Origin: an uncultured Paracoccaceae bacterium | Lineage (GTDB): Bacteria > Pseudomonadota > Alphaproteobacteria > Rhodobacterales > Rhodobacteraceae | Length of the DNA: 64,000 nt | Assembly (NCBI GenBank): GCA_947493745.1 | Contig: CANLSM010000006.1 | Span: forward strand, 171,156-235,155 | Direction of reading: 5' to 3' | Shown: positions 36,884 to 48,314 of the stretch, piece by piece | Numbering within the stretch: position 1 is the stretch's first letter | Layout of the letters: each line of letters opens with the position of its first letter | The notes under the pieces: generated by a model | Told to the model about the DNA's origin: nothing | Database searches by the model: none | What the model saw: the letters and a program-made list of their open reading frames with translations, nothing else | Made by a program: the position numbers and the translations under genes

Positions 36884-39800
36884 TCGACGCCACTCATCCA
36901 GCCACTCAGGCGCAGGTCCGGGCCGCCCTTCCCGACCGGTCCTCCTGGGTTTCGGCCAATGCAGGGTCTGGCAAGACCCGGGTGCTCACCGACCGGGTTG
37001 CGCGGCTTTTGCTGCGTGGTACCGATCCGCAGAAGATCCTATGTCTGACCTACACCAAGGCGGCCGCTGCCGAGATGCAGAACCGGCTTTTCGAGAGGCT
37101 GGGTGAATGGGCGATGATGTCCGATGACAGATTGCGGGACACCCTGGCCGCTCTGGGCGAGGAAGACCCGATAGCTGACCTGCGACAGGCCCGGACACTC
37201 TTTGCGCGCGCGCTGGAGACCCCGGGCGGTCTGAAGATCCAGACCATTCATGCGTTTTGTGATCTGCTGCTCCGCCGGTTCCCGCTGGAGGCGGGAGTGT
37301 CACCTCAGTTCGAGGTCATGGAGGACCGCCAGGCGGAAGCGCTGCGCAGCGATTGCCTGGAAGCTTTGGCGGAAGCCGATCCCGGCGGCGTCTTCTCGGA
37401 TCTTCTGCCATGGCTTGGGGGAACTGCGCCGGACGATCTGCTGCGCGATATTCTGGCGCGGCGGAAGCTCTTTCTCGCCCCGCCGGATGCGGAGCGGCTT
37501 CGCGCGCTTGTCGGTGCGCCTTCGGATGGCAGGGTCGAGGCGCGTCTTGCAGATCTCAAAGACACCATATCATCCGATGATCTTGCAGCACTCGCAGATG
37601 CCTGGGATGCGCATGGCAGCGCGTCGGAAAAGAAACTGGTCCCCTCCCTCAGGGCTGTGCTGGAGCAAGGGGCGCCAGGTGCAATGGATGCATTGGCGGA
37701 TATCTTTCTCAAGAAATCGGATGACCGCCAGCCCAAGACCAACAATTTTCCGACCAAGGGTCTGAGGGACGCATCACCTTGGGTGGTCGAGTTCATCCCG
37801 GCGGCGGGTCAGGCGGTCTGGCAGATGTATCAGGACCATCTTGCAGCACAGGCTTTCGAGAAGGCGCTGGCGCTGCACCGGTTCTCGCATGCCTATCTCA
37901 ACCTCTTCACGCAACGCAAAGCGGCGATGGCGCGTCTGGATTTCGATGACCTGATCACCAAGGCGCGGACGTTGTTGCAGGACAGCGCGTCGGCTGCATG
38001 GGTTCTCTATCGGCTGGACGGTGGCATCGATCATATCCTGGTCGACGAGGCGCAGGATACAAGCCCCGCGCAGTGGGATGTCGTCAGGACACTGGCCGAG
38101 GACTTCTTTGCGGGCGAGGGGGCGCGGGATGAAGCCCGCACGATCTTCGTGGTCGGTGACGAGAAACAGTCGATCTATTCCTTTCAGGGTGCGGAGCCCT
38201 CGGCTTTTGGGGACATGCGGATGCATTTCGACCAGACGCTTGAGCGTCTCGACGGTCTTGCGCTTTGCGAACTGCTCTACTCGTTCCGCTCCAGCCCGGC
38301 GATCCTGAGGCTCGTCGATCAGGTCTTTGAAAGCCATGATGGTCTGGGGGTTGCACAGGCCGCCCGGCATGCGGCGTTTCACAGCGAAAAGCCCGGGCGG
38401 GTTGAGCTGTGGCCTTTCCTTGAAGCCCCCGAGAAGGCGGAGGAGGCCGCGTGGTATGAGCCGGTGGACCAGCCGCCCCGCTCTGACCCGCGTTTGCAAC
38501 TGGCCCGGCAGATCGCGGACCGGCTGGCCCGGATGCTGGCATCGGGGACGGAATTGCCGGGCGCGGACCGGGCGGTTCAGCCCGGTGATGTGCTGATCCT
38601 GGTACAGCGCCGCTCGACCCTGTTCCGGGCCATCATCTCGGCGCTCAAAACTGCTGGTGTGCCGGTCGCGGGCGCGGACCGGGTGCAGCTTGGCGGCGAG
38701 CTTGCGGTCAGGGACCTGCTGTCGCTTCTGCGGTTTCTGAACACGCCCGAGAATGATCTCGCCCTGGCCGAGGTTCTGCGCTCCCCGATTGGAGGTCTGA
38801 GCGAGGCTGATCTGTTCTCGCTTGCCCATGGCCGCGAGGGTCTGCTGTGGAACGCGCTGCGCGCCCGTGAGACCGAATTTCCCGAGCTTGTCACCTGTTT
38901 GCAGGATCTGCGCGGTCAGGTGGACTACCTGCGCCCCTTCGAGATCATCGAACGGGTGCTGACGCGGCATGGCAGGCGCAAGCCGCTGATTGCACGGCTC
39001 GGACCGGAGGCAGAGGAGGCGATTGACGCCCTGCTGGATCAGGCGCTTCTGTACGAGACCGTGGAGCCGCCCAGCCTGACCGGATTTCTCAACTGGTTCA
39101 CCGGCAGCGACGTCGAGATCAAGCGGCAGCTTGATCCGGAGGATAACCGGGTGCGGGTGATGACTGTGCATGGAGCAAAGGGGCTGGAGGCGCCGATTGT
39201 GATCCTGCCCGATACCGCGAAGGCCCGCGCCCCGAACCCGCCGCAGGTTGCGACCCTGCCATCCGGTGAGGCGGTCTGGTCGGTGAGCAGCAAACAGGCT
39301 CCTCAGGCCCTGCGGGAGGCCGAGGCGGAGCGCAGGCGTCAGGCCGAGGAGGAAAGGGCACGACTGCTTTATGTGGCGCTGACACGGGCGGAGACATGGT
39401 TGATCATTTGCGGTGCCGGTGATCGCGGACAGGGTCAGGACTGCTGGTACGGCATGATCGAAACCGCGATGGGAGAACTTGGGGCCGCGGATGACGGCGG
39501 GTTGGTGCTTTCCGAAAACTGGTCGTCCGAACAAGGTCTTGCGGCGTTGCCGGACAGATCGGAACACGAATTGCACGATCCGGACCTTGCGGAGCCCGCC
39601 CAGTCGGCGGCAATCCGCGCAAAACTGATCGCCCCGTCGGCGCTCGGCGGTGCCCATGCCCTGCCCGGTCCGGACGGCATGGATGAGGCCGAAGCCCTGG
39701 CCTATGGGGATGCCATGCACCGGCTGCTCGAGCACCTTCCACGCACTGCTCCCGAGCAGTGGGAAAGTCTCGCCGAAACCCTTCTCGCCGCGCTCGACCA

Positions 39801-40197
39801 ACCGCTTCGCAAGGCCCTTCTGACCGAGGCAACGGGCGTCCTTACGGCCCCTCATCTGGCCCCTCTTTTCGGCCCCGAGGCCCTGGTTGAAATTCCGGTC
39901 ACTACCGCACTGGTTGAGTTGGGTGACGCGCAGATGCTCGGGACGATCGACAGGCTTCTGGTTCGCCCGGACAAGGTCACGATTGTCGACTTCAAATCCA
40001 ATCGGGTTGAGCCGACGCAACCCGAGTACACGCCAGAGGCGATCTTGCGCCAGATGGGCGCTTATCACGCAGCAATCGCGCAGATTTATCCTGACCGGGA
40101 GATCGAGATTGCCATCGTCTGGACGAAATCTGCGCGCTTTATGACAGTGCCGCACAGCTCTGTGATAGCGGCGTTGCAAAGGGGCGATCCCGGTTGA
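36880..40197 (+). CDS. addA: AddA, UvrD-type helicase/nuclease for double-strand break repair
   Basis: This 1105-residue protein is the motor and nuclease subunit that resects DNA ends for RecA. Walker A is ANAGSGKT at 26-33, the UvrD box is [16 protein letters not shown], and later helicase motifs include [26 protein letters not shown] and [10 protein letters not shown]. The C-terminal nuclease has [12 protein letters not shown]. The ATG at 36880 is embedded in the addB stop (ATGA), which favours it over the upstream in-frame codon. Confidence 0.95.
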   Translation: MIDATHPATQAQVRAALPDRSSWVSANAGSGKTRVLTDRVARLLLRGTDPQKILCLTYTKAAAAEMQNRLFERLGEWAMMSDDRLRDTLAALGEEDPIADLRQARTLFARALETPGGLKIQTIHAFCDLLLRRFPLEAGVSPQFEVMEDRQAEALRSDCLEALAEADPGGVFSDLLPWLGGTAPDDLLRDILARRKLFLAPPDAERLRALVGAPSDGRVEARLADLKDTISSDDLAALADAWDAHGSASEKKLVPSLRAVLEQGAPGAMDALADIFLKKSDDRQPKTNNFPTKGLRDASPWVVEFIPAAGQAVWQMYQDHLAAQAFEKALALHRFSHAYLNLFTQRKAAMARLDFDDLITKARTLLQDSASAAWVLYRLDGGIDHILVDEAQDTSPAQWDVVRTLAEDFFAGEGARDEARTIFVVGDEKQSIYSFQGAEPSAFGDMRMHFDQTLERLDGLALCELLYSFRSSPAILRLVDQVFESHDGLGVAQAARHAAFHSEKPGRVELWPFLEAPEKAEEAAWYEPVDQPPRSDPRLQLARQIADRLARMLASGTELPGADRAVQPGDVLILVQRRSTLFRAIISALKTAGVPVAGADRVQLGGELAVRDLLSLLRFLNTPENDLALAEVLRSPIGGLSEADLFSLAHGREGLLWNALRARETEFPELVTCLQDLRGQVDYLRPFEIIERVLTRHGRRKPLIARLGPEAEEAIDALLDQALLYETVEPPSLTGFLNWFTGSDVEIKRQLDPEDNRVRVMTVHGAKGLEAPIVILPDTAKARAPNPPQVATLPSGEAVWSVSSKQAPQALREAEAERRRQAEEERARLLYVALTRAETWLIICGAGDRGQGQDCWYGMIETAMGELGAADDGGLVLSENWSSEQGLAALPDRSEHELHDPDLAEPAQSAAIRAKLIAPSALGGAHALPGPDGMDEAEALAYGDAMHRLLEHLPRTAPEQWESLAETLLAALDQPLRKALLTEATGVLTAPHLAPLFGPEALVEIPVTTALVELGDAQMLGTIDRLLVRPDKVTIVDFKSNRVEPTQPEYTPEAILRQMGAYHAAIAQIYPDREIEIAIVWTKSARFMTVPHSSVIAALQRGDPG

Positions 40198-40249
40198 CCC
40201 TGTCGGTGGTCGTGCCTACCTTCTCAACCAGAGCAGTATGGAGGCCGGT

Positions 40250-40570
40250 ATGGCAACGATTAAGGTAACAGACGGCACTTTCGATGCGGAAGTGGTGAAT
40301 TCGGACATCCCCGTTGTGGTGGATTTCTGGGCGGAGTGGTGCGGCCCCTGCAAGCAGATCGGCCCGGCCCTCGAAGAGCTTTCCGACGAGATGGAAGGCA
40401 AAATCAAGATCGCCAAGGTGAACGTGGACGAGAACCCGTCCTCGCCCAGCCAGCTGGGTGTGCGCGGCATTCCGGCGCTGTTCCTGTTCAAGGATGGCAA
40501 GGTGGTTTCGAATAAAACTGGCGCGGCTCCAAAAGCTGCATTACAAGGCTGGATTGAAGAGGCACTCTAA
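40250..40570 (+). CDS. trxA: Thioredoxin
   Basis: This cytoplasmic thioredoxin has 106 residues. The redox site is WCGPC with Cys31 and Cys34, and the cis-Pro loop is [13 protein letters not shown]. The ATG at 40250 has GGAGG five bases upstream; an ATG four codons earlier contains that ribosome site and is unlikely. It follows addA as in many Rhodobacterales and ends before a strong hairpin. Confidence 0.96.
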   Translation: MATIKVTDGTFDAEVVNSDIPVVVDFWAEWCGPCKQIGPALEELSDEMEGKIKIAKVNVDENPSSPSQLGVRGIPALFLFKDGKVVSNKTGAAPKAALQGWIEEAL

Positions 40571-40614
40571 ACCTCTCCCCAGAATACAGATTTGGAGTCC
40601 TGAATTGCTGCCCC

Positions 40615-40639
40615 AAAGGCCCCGTAATCCGGGGCCTTT
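40615..40639. terminator. Bidirectional terminator between trxA and folC
   Basis: AAAGGCCCCG pairs perfectly with CGGGGCCTTT over a 5-base loop TAATC. The flanking A and T tracts give short U runs in both directions, suiting the convergent genes. Confidence 0.85.
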
Positions 40640-40646
40640 GGTCGTT

Positions 40647-41915
40647 TCAGGCGTGATTGCGCAGGATCTGCCCGGCCAGATAAAGCGATCCGCAAATCAG
40701 GATACGGACCGGCGCTTCGTCGGGGCAGATTTGTCGTACCGCGTCCTCCGGGCTTTGGGCAATGCGCGCCTTGATCCCCGCCCGGCTGGCGGCTTCGGCC
40801 GTTTCCTTGGCGCTGAATGTAGCCGTCTCTCCGGGGATGGACACGGTATTCAGGCTCGTCAGTCGAGGCGCAAGCGCTGACAGATAACCTGCCGCATCCT
40901 TGGTGCGCAGCATCCCGCAGATCGCGTGGAGCGGCCGCTCGGACAGCCTCCCAAGCGCCTCGGCCAGCGCCACGCCTGCGGCCCGATTGTGTCCGCCATC
41001 AAGCCAGATTTCCGAGCCCTTTGCCGCCTCCACCAACGGTCCCGAGTTCAGGCGCTGAAGACGCGCGGGCCATTCGGCCTTGGTCACAGCCGCCTCCGGG
41101 TCGCCGACGCCAAGCTGACGGAGCACGGCAATCGCGGCACCGGCATTTGCCACCTGATGCGCGCCGATCAGATTGGGCAGCGGCAGGTCGAGCAGACCGG
41201 TGTCGTCCTGATAGACCATCCGGCCATGCTCCTCATAAACCTGCCAGTCCTGACCATGGACAAAGAGCGGCGCACCGATGCGACCGGCGATCTCGCCTAT
41301 GACATCCATCGCTTCGGGTTCCTGGGGGCCAACCACGCATGGAACGGCCCACTTCAGGATACCGGCCTTTTCAGCCGCAATCTCCGCAAGGCTGTTGCCG
41401 AGGAACTGCTGGTGATCCAGCGAGACCGGGGTGATCACCGAAATTGCCGGGCGATCGATCACATTGGTTGCGTCAACCCGCCCACCAAGCCCGACCTCCA
41501 GCAATGTGAAATCCGCAGACGTGCGCGCGAATGCGAGCAGGGCCGCCGCTGTGGTGATCTCGAAATAGGTGATGTTCGCGCCTTTATTGGCGGTCTCGCA
41601 GGTCGCCAGCAGATCAGCGAGATCCGGCTCCGAAATCAGGGTACCCGCCACCCTTATGCGTTCATGAAACCGTGCCAGATGGGGAGAGGTATAGGCGTGA
41701 ACCTTCTGTCCGCCCGCTTCCAGTCCGGCGCGGATCATCGCCTGGGTCGAACCCTTGCCGTTGGTGCCCGCGAGATGGATGACGGGCGGAAGCGTCCGCT
41801 CCGGATGACCAAGGGCTGCCAGCAGTTGCTCAATCCGGGTCAGTTCCAGATCAATGATCTTGGGGTGGAGCGACATCAGCCTTTCAAGGATGATGTCGCT
41901 GGTGGCGGTGCTCAA
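40647..41915 (-). CDS. folC: Folylpolyglutamate synthase / dihydrofolate synthase
   Basis: This ligase of 422 residues makes dihydrofolate and adds glutamates to folates. Motifs are [17 protein letters not shown] (P-loop, near residue 46), [13 protein letters not shown] and the later [11 protein letters not shown]. The Mur-ligase-type C-terminal domain is intact. The start overlaps the accD stop by four bases. Confidence 0.94.
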   Translation of the reverse strand: MSTATSDIILERLMSLHPKIIDLELTRIEQLLAALGHPERTLPPVIHLAGTNGKGSTQAMIRAGLEAGGQKVHAYTSPHLARFHERIRVAGTLISEPDLADLLATCETANKGANITYFEITTAAALLAFARTSADFTLLEVGLGGRVDATNVIDRPAISVITPVSLDHQQFLGNSLAEIAAEKAGILKWAVPCVVGPQEPEAMDVIGEIAGRIGAPLFVHGQDWQVYEEHGRMVYQDDTGLLDLPLPNLIGAHQVANAGAAIAVLRQLGVGDPEAAVTKAEWPARLQRLNSGPLVEAAKGSEIWLDGGHNRAAGVALAEALGRLSERPLHAICGMLRTKDAAGYLSALAPRLTSLNTVSIPGETATFSAKETAEAASRAGIKARIAQSPEDAVRQICPDEAPVRILICGSLYLAGQILRNHA

Positions 41916-42835
41916 GCCTCTTTGCTTTCCGGGGGCAGTGCTTCCTGCTCCTGGGTCGGTGCCGGCAGGTCGCCGTGGATCATCGGCGGTTCCCTGGTGA
42001 GCAACCGGAGCAGCACCGCAATCTCCTCGCGCATCTCCTTGCGATGCACGACCCGGTCAAGCATCCCGTGATCCAGCAGATACTCTGCCCGCTGGAACCC
42101 TTCGGGCAACTGCTCCCGGATCGTCTGTTCGATCACCCGCGGTCCGGCAAAACAGATCAGCGCGTTGGGCTCGGCAATATGCACATCGCCCAGCATCGCA
42201 TAGCTGGCCGTCACGCCACCAGTAGTCGGATGGGTCAGAACCACGATATAGGGCAGTCCCGCCTCTTTCAGCATCTGCACGGCAACGGTCGTGCGCGGCA
42301 TCTGCATGAGTGACAGGATGCCTTCCTGCATGCGCGCGCCACCGGCGGCCGAGAACAGCACCAGCGGGGATTTCAGTTTCAGAGCTCGTTCGGCCCCGGC
42401 AATGATTGCATTGCCGACCGCCATGCCCATGGAGCCACCCATGAAACTGAAATCCTGAGCGGCGGCCACAACCTTCAGCCGTCCGATATCGCCCTCGGCG
42501 ACAAGCATCGCCTCATGTTCGCCGGTGTTTCTGCGGGTGTCCCGCATCCGGTCGACGTAGCGCTTGGAATCCCGGAAGCTCAGCGGATCGGCGAGCGGCT
42601 CGGGAACGGAGATTTCGGTGAATACTCCGCCGTCGAAGAGCGACTGAAACCGTGCTCTGGGCGAGATATACATGTGATGTTCGCAGTTCGGGCAGACAAA
42701 CAGGCTGTCCGAAAGCTCGCGGTGGAACAGCATCGTTCCGCACTCATCGCATTTGCGCCAAAGGTTTTCGGGGACATCACGCCGGGAGAAAAGAGAGTTG
42801 ATCTTCGGGCGGACGTAGTTGGAGATCCAGTTCAT
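41912..42835 (-). CDS. accD: Acetyl-CoA carboxylase carboxyltransferase subunit beta
   Basis: This 307-residue subunit catalyses carboxyl transfer to acetyl-CoA with AccA. The zinc ribbon uses Cys29, Cys32, Cys48 and Cys51. The crotonase-like core shows [24 protein letters not shown] and [17 protein letters not shown] short Pro/Glu-rich tail ends the protein. It sits between a CPBP protease gene and folC in one overlapping operon. Confidence 0.96.
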   Translation of the reverse strand: MNWISNYVRPKINSLFSRRDVPENLWRKCDECGTMLFHRELSDSLFVCPNCEHHMYISPRARFQSLFDGGVFTEISVPEPLADPLSFRDSKRYVDRMRDTRRNTGEHEAMLVAEGDIGRLKVVAAAQDFSFMGGSMGMAVGNAIIAGAERALKLKSPLVLFSAAGGARMQEGILSLMQMPRTTVAVQMLKEAGLPYIVVLTHPTTGGVTASYAMLGDVHIAEPNALICFAGPRVIEQTIREQLPEGFQRAEYLLDHGMLDRVVHRKEMREEIAVLLRLLTREPPMIHGDLPAPTQEQEALPPESKEA

Positions 42836-43809
42836 GGGCGCCTGTCATCGTTGCCTGCATCGGGTTCTAAATAAGACGGAGCCGGGGGGAATGCAATCAC
42901 TCCACGCCAGAGCAGCACCAGATAGACCGCGTAGCAGCAAAGCAGAAAGATCAACGAACTCAACAGGTCTTGGCGGATTGCGCCGGTGTCGGACAGGTCG
43001 ACATCCACTAGAAAAAGTGTCATCGATGACAGGCTTCCGGGCAGTCCCAGAACGAGCAGTGCGAAGATATTGTTGCCCATATGCAGACCCATCGCCAGAG
43101 AGATGTTGCCCGTGCGCGCCGTGATGTCGCCGAGAACAAGACCCATGAGACAGGTGATTGCCACCACGATCCATGCGTTCGCACCAAGCTCTCCGGGATT
43201 GAAATGCAGGATACCGAAAAAAACAGCAGGTATGATCCACCATATCAAAGGCGAACGGAACCGCGCCGCAAGCTGTTGTTGCAGATAACCGCGGAAGAAC
43301 AGTTCTTCGGCAGTGGTCTGGATGATCAGGACACAGATCAGCGGCAGAACCCATGCGAGCCAGCGATCAAGCTCCACGTTGCGGACGGGTCTGTCAAAGC
43401 TCCACATCAGGGCGAATTCGACGATGGAGACCAGTCCGATCAGGGCGAGCCCCCAGCAATAATGCCGCGCGCGAAAGCCGCCCGGCCCGAAGAGTGTTGA
43501 AAAACCGCGTTTGTGCAGCCCTTTGACAACAAGCAACAGGCCAAGCCATGCGGTGCCGAAGCTTCCCAGAAAGATGGCGATGTTCAGGGGATGCAGTTGA
43601 TAGATTTCTCCCGTCCACAAAAGCGCCGCGCCCAGGTCCAGCTGGATCACGAGTATTTGCCAGATGACGAGAACAACAATCGTGGTCAGGAAAAAGAGGG
43701 CGCTGACCACAAGGATACCCAGGAGCAACCGCCAGAGTTGCGCCCGATGCGCCGCAAGTCCCCTGAAGGCTGCAAGGTTTTCGGAACCAATATGGCGAAG
43801 TGGTAGCAT
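42832..43809 (-). CDS. CPBP-family intramembrane metalloprotease
   Basis: This 325-residue membrane protein has about eight hydrophobic helices. The CPBP/Abi motifs are present: EELFFRG with Glu168-Glu169, GILHFNP with His202, and a final GLHMGNN. Relatives cleave prenylated or membrane substrates; many bacterial members are of unknown role. The stop overlaps the accD start (ATGA). Confidence 0.87.
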   Translation of the reverse strand: MLPLRHIGSENLAAFRGLAAHRAQLWRLLLGILVVSALFFLTTIVVLVIWQILVIQLDLGAALLWTGEIYQLHPLNIAIFLGSFGTAWLGLLLVVKGLHKRGFSTLFGPGGFRARHYCWGLALIGLVSIVEFALMWSFDRPVRNVELDRWLAWVLPLICVLIIQTTAEELFFRGYLQQQLAARFRSPLIWWIIPAVFFGILHFNPGELGANAWIVVAITCLMGLVLGDITARTGNISLAMGLHMGNNIFALLVLGLPGSLSSMTLFLVDVDLSDTGAIRQDLLSSLIFLLCCYAVYLVLLWRGVIAFPPAPSYLEPDAGNDDRRP

Positions 43810-43911
43810 CGGATCCCTGGGGCTCTCAGTCCTATCCCCCTAACCCAAATACTTTTTTTGCTTATGGGTCGAGTGCTTTTGCTGTAGATTGATGTTCTGG
43901 GCGTTTTTTCG

Positions 43912-43937
43912 GTACCTGGCAGTGGGGATATAGGTAC
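43912..43937. promoter_or_regulatory. Inverted repeat before the luxR gene, possible lux-type operator
   Basis: GTACCT at 43912-43917 and AGGTAC at 43932-43937 are perfect arms around 14 bases. The outer ACCT/AGGT resemble a lux box, but the spacing is two bases longer than the standard. It ends 22 bases before the luxR start, so binding there would suit autoregulation. Confidence 0.35.
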
Positions 43938-43959
43938 GTCTGACGAAATTGAAAAATTC

Positions 43960-44667
43960 ATGAAAGAGGCTGATGCCGCCCGATGGACCGAGGTCCTTTG
44001 GAATGTTTTTCTCGACTATTTCAAATCTCAGGGGATCGAGCAGATCAGTTACCATCACCTGCCGCCGGCGGGTGCTGCCGAGGGTGACAAGATCAGGATC
44101 GTCACGGAAGGCTTCCCCGATGACTGGGTGTGCCAGTACATCTCGAACAAGCTCTACAAGATCGATCCGATTGCTGATTTTGCGGCGCGCGCGGATGAGC
44201 CGTTCTTCTGGAGCGATATCGACAAGCTCACCCGTCTCACGAAGTCGCAGGAAGCCTTTATCGAGGCCCGAAAGGCGGCCGATATCGGGGACGGGCTTGC
44301 CATTCAGGTTTTCGGACCCTTTGGCCGCAACGGGTATGTCGGGATTGGCATTCCAGAAGAGCTGCACAAACAGGCTGCCGAACGGGCGCATCAATATCAG
44401 TGGGTCTGTCAGTTCGCGCATCAGCGCTATTGCGCCATCACCCGATCGAGCCTGCCATCGCTGCCCGAGTTGACGCCACGTGAGCGGGAAATCTTGCAAT
44501 GGGTTGCAAAAGGCAAGAGCAATGGGGTAATCGCAGATATCCTGGGCCTCTCAGCACACACGATTGACGCCTATATGCGGCGTATTTTCAACAAGTTGGG
44601 AACGTCTGACAGGGTTACGGCAGCGATCCGCGGGATCGGTTCGGGGCTTATCTCTCAGGCTTATTGA
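43960..44667 (+). CDS. LuxR-family autoinducer-binding regulator (solo)
   Basis: This 235-residue protein has an N-terminal acyl-homoserine-lactone-binding domain (about 10-155) and a C-terminal LuxR/GerE HTH beginning ELTPREREILQWVAKGKS. The residues lining the AHL pocket in TraR are all present with exact spacing: Trp56, Tyr60, Asp69, Pro70 and Trp84. It should therefore still bind an AHL. No luxI synthase is in the window, so it is a solo regulator here. It is divergent from the CPBP protease gene. Confidence 0.88.
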   Translation: MKEADAARWTEVLWNVFLDYFKSQGIEQISYHHLPPAGAAEGDKIRIVTEGFPDDWVCQYISNKLYKIDPIADFAARADEPFFWSDIDKLTRLTKSQEAFIEARKAADIGDGLAIQVFGPFGRNGYVGIGIPEELHKQAAERAHQYQWVCQFAHQRYCAITRSSLPSLPELTPREREILQWVAKGKSNGVIADILGLSAHTIDAYMRRIFNKLGTSDRVTAAIRGIGSGLISQAY

Positions 44668-44709
44668 GACCGTTAGTCCCGTAAATACGTGACATGAGTT
44701 GCGTTGTTT

Positions 44710-44721
44710 CAAACCGGTTTG
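44710..44721. repeat. Perfect palindrome CAAACCGGTTTG
   Basis: This 12-base perfect palindrome lies 43 bases after the luxR stop. It could be an operator, but no promoter-associated gene is evident. Confidence 0.4.
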
Positions 44722-44813
44722 GATATCTCTAAGTCGGTATCACGAGATGAGCGTAACGATGCTCCACCGATCAGGGGCAGCTTTTCAGCTCTTACTGTCT
44801 CCAACGTCGCCAG

Positions 44814-44871
44814 GACTGACTTTCTAGAAGATCCCCCACACTTCGGGACAGTGTTCTGTCCGAAGTCAGTC
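44814..44871. repeat. Nested, mutually exclusive inverted repeats
   Basis: The outer arms GACTGACTT (44814-44822) and AAGTCAGTC (44863-44871) match perfectly. An inner hairpin uses CTTCGGGACAG (44841-44851) and CTGTCCGAAG (44856-44865) with one bulged G. The two share bases 44863-44865, so only one can fully form at a time. Confidence 0.6.
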
Positions 44872-44906
44872 TCGGCGGCGTCTGTAAAGCTACTGACAGA
44901 GTTATT

Positions 44907-44942
44907 CAGTGCCGCGTTCTTTTGACGACACCCACGGCACTG
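44907..44942. repeat. Inverted repeat CAGTGCCG ... CGGCACTG
   Basis: Perfect 8-base arms flank a 20-base loop. A short ACTGA/TCAGT dyad at 44892-44910 overlaps its left arm. Confidence 0.5.
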
Positions 44943-44946
44943 ATTA

Positions 44947-44984
44947 CTGCGGGTCCCCAATGCCCCCAACGTGGGGGCCCGCAG
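44947..44984. terminator. Strong 12-bp hairpin downstream of fadH
   Basis: CTGCGGGTCCCC pairs with GGGGGCCCGCAG (one T-G wobble) around a 14-base loop, 16 bases beyond the fadH stop. No T-run follows on either side, so it is a terminator candidate or mRNA-end protector only. Confidence 0.45.
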
Positions 44985-45000
44985 GCTTGTCTCGGGCGCC

Positions 45001-47085
<2,085 letters not shown>

Positions 47086-47109
47086 TCACGCGGGACCCGG
47101 CGTCAGCGT

Positions 47110-47712
47110 TCAGAAGACGGCCCTGGGATGACGCAATAGCAGCATGTCGGTGATCTCGATACGGTTGTCGGCCGGGCTCTCGAAGATCAGATCGACCCAG
47201 ATATCCTTGGCCCGGATCACGTCGAAATCGGTGAAATGCAGGTCCCATTCGACCATGTGTGATGGTCCGTCACCGTAGAACTCGTAAGGCACGGTTTCAT
47301 GGTTCGGTCCGTGAACCAGATTGAGCCGTGCGAAATGCGACAGCGGAGCGGTGACAGTGAAGGCGGTTTCCAGTCGGAACAGGTGTTTGCGACCGGTTGA
47401 GGCAATGGCGGCCTCGTCAAAACCCAGGGCTATTGAGACGAAACTGCCCGAAAACCCGCTCAACTCGATTGCCAGGCCGCCGTTAATGCCGGAAAGCGCG
47501 AGCGCGTCGTTCTGACCATCATGGTGCAGCGTTGCGCCCTTGCAGATGTTGCTGCCGGATCTTGACGACAGCGCATCGGCGGGTTGACCGGCCCAGAGCG
47601 GAGGCTGGCTGACCCAGTCCGTGCCGTCCGGCAGGCGCCTGCGCAGATCATCGGGCAGATCGAGCTTTGCGGGTGGCTTCAGACCGGCCAGAATTTGCTC
47701 CGAGCTACGCAT
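47110..47712 (-). CDS. Conserved hypothetical protein of Rhodobacterales type (possibly DUF6478)
   Basis: This 200-residue soluble protein has no signal peptide. It contains beta-rich segments such as ELSGFSGSFVSIALGF, FRLETAFTVTAPLSHFARLNLVHGPN and VEWDLHFTDFDVIRAKDIWVDLIF, and ends LLRHPRAVF. I believe this is the DUF6478 type, but cannot verify it. The start overlaps the stop of the lipoprotein gene (TGATG), so the two are coupled. No function can be given. Confidence 0.75.
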   Translation of the reverse strand: MRSSEQILAGLKPPAKLDLPDDLRRRLPDGTDWVSQPPLWAGQPADALSSRSGSNICKGATLHHDGQNDALALSGINGGLAIELSGFSGSFVSIALGFDEAAIASTGRKHLFRLETAFTVTAPLSHFARLNLVHGPNHETVPYEFYGDGPSHMVEWDLHFTDFDVIRAKDIWVDLIFESPADNRIEITDMLLLRHPRAVF

Positions 47713-48314
47713 CAGAGTGCTGCGGCTGCACGGGTTTCCAGCACGAAAGCGCGCAAAAGGGATTGCGCGTCTTTGTCGGAGAGGTCCGATCCGGCGAAAC
47801 CGATCACGCTGAGGCCGACCAGCCGATCGGAGGTCTCGAAGAAAGCCCGCCAGAAGATCGGGCGATCCGACGGCAGCGGCAGTCTGCCCTCGTCACGGAC
47901 CTTGAGATAGAGAACACCGTTGCCAATCGCGCTCTCCAGAACGCTGATCTTGTCCGGCTCTCCGCTCTTTCCGAGCGTGCCCACGCCGGGCTGCGTCGTC
48001 AAAAACGCTTCAAGTGTCTCAAGGCTGCCCGGAAGCGGCTCGCGCGAGACGCTTGCTGTCATCACCGCACCGACCGGGGCGGCATCGGGCACACCAGTCC
48101 CGGTGAGACTGCAATCCGCGGCAAGAAGGAAAGCGCCGCTCTGGTTCACGTCGGTGCTCTTGGCATCGAAGCAGAGACCGTCAGGCGTCGCGAGCATCAC
48201 AGGCTGCCCGGCAACATTGACCGACACCCGGCTTTCGGAAAACGTGCTGACCTGCCCGCAGGCGGCAAGCGCCAAGGCCATCAGCAATCCGGGTTTAGAG
48301 ATCCGCGTAGACAT
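47712..48314 (-). CDS. Predicted lipoprotein of unknown function
   Basis: This 200-residue protein has a lipoprotein signal peptide with the lipobox ALAACGQV at residues 14-21; Cys19 would be lipidated. The mature part has two further cysteines (LCFDAKS and AADCSLTG) that may form a disulfide. The ATG at 48314 lies inside the last 20 bases of ilvD, and its stop is coupled to the next gene. An ATG at 48281 would leave too short a signal. No family is recognised. Confidence 0.75.
   Translation of the reverse strand: MSTRISKPGLLMALALAACGQVSTFSESRVSVNVAGQPVMLATPDGLCFDAKSTDVNQSGAFLLAADCSLTGTGVPDAAPVGAVMTASVSREPLPGSLETLEAFLTTQPGVGTLGKSGEPDKISVLESAIGNGVLYLKVRDEGRLPLPSDRPIFWRAFFETSDRLVGLSVIGFAGSDLSDKDAQSLLRAFVLETRAAAAL

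Larger units (their letters stand above)
44668..45000. other. Hairpin-rich intergenic region between luxR and fadH
   Basis: These 333 bases between convergent genes hold at least four inverted repeats, listed separately, and no credible gene. Open frames of 73 (plus) and 86 (minus) codons overlap each other, lack ribosome sites and have no recognised product. The structure density suggests a repeat element, a broken mobile element end or a structured RNA. Confidence 0.5.

Noticed and set aside
40238..40249. Earlier in-frame ATG for trxA
   Set aside because: It contains the ribosome site that serves the ATG at 40250 and adds residues not typical of thioredoxins.
44704..44969. Open frames of 73 codons (plus) and 86 codons (minus) between luxR and fadH
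   Set aside because: They overlap each other, run through several strong hairpins, have no ribosome sites, and the plus frame needs a TTG start. Neither product is recognised.
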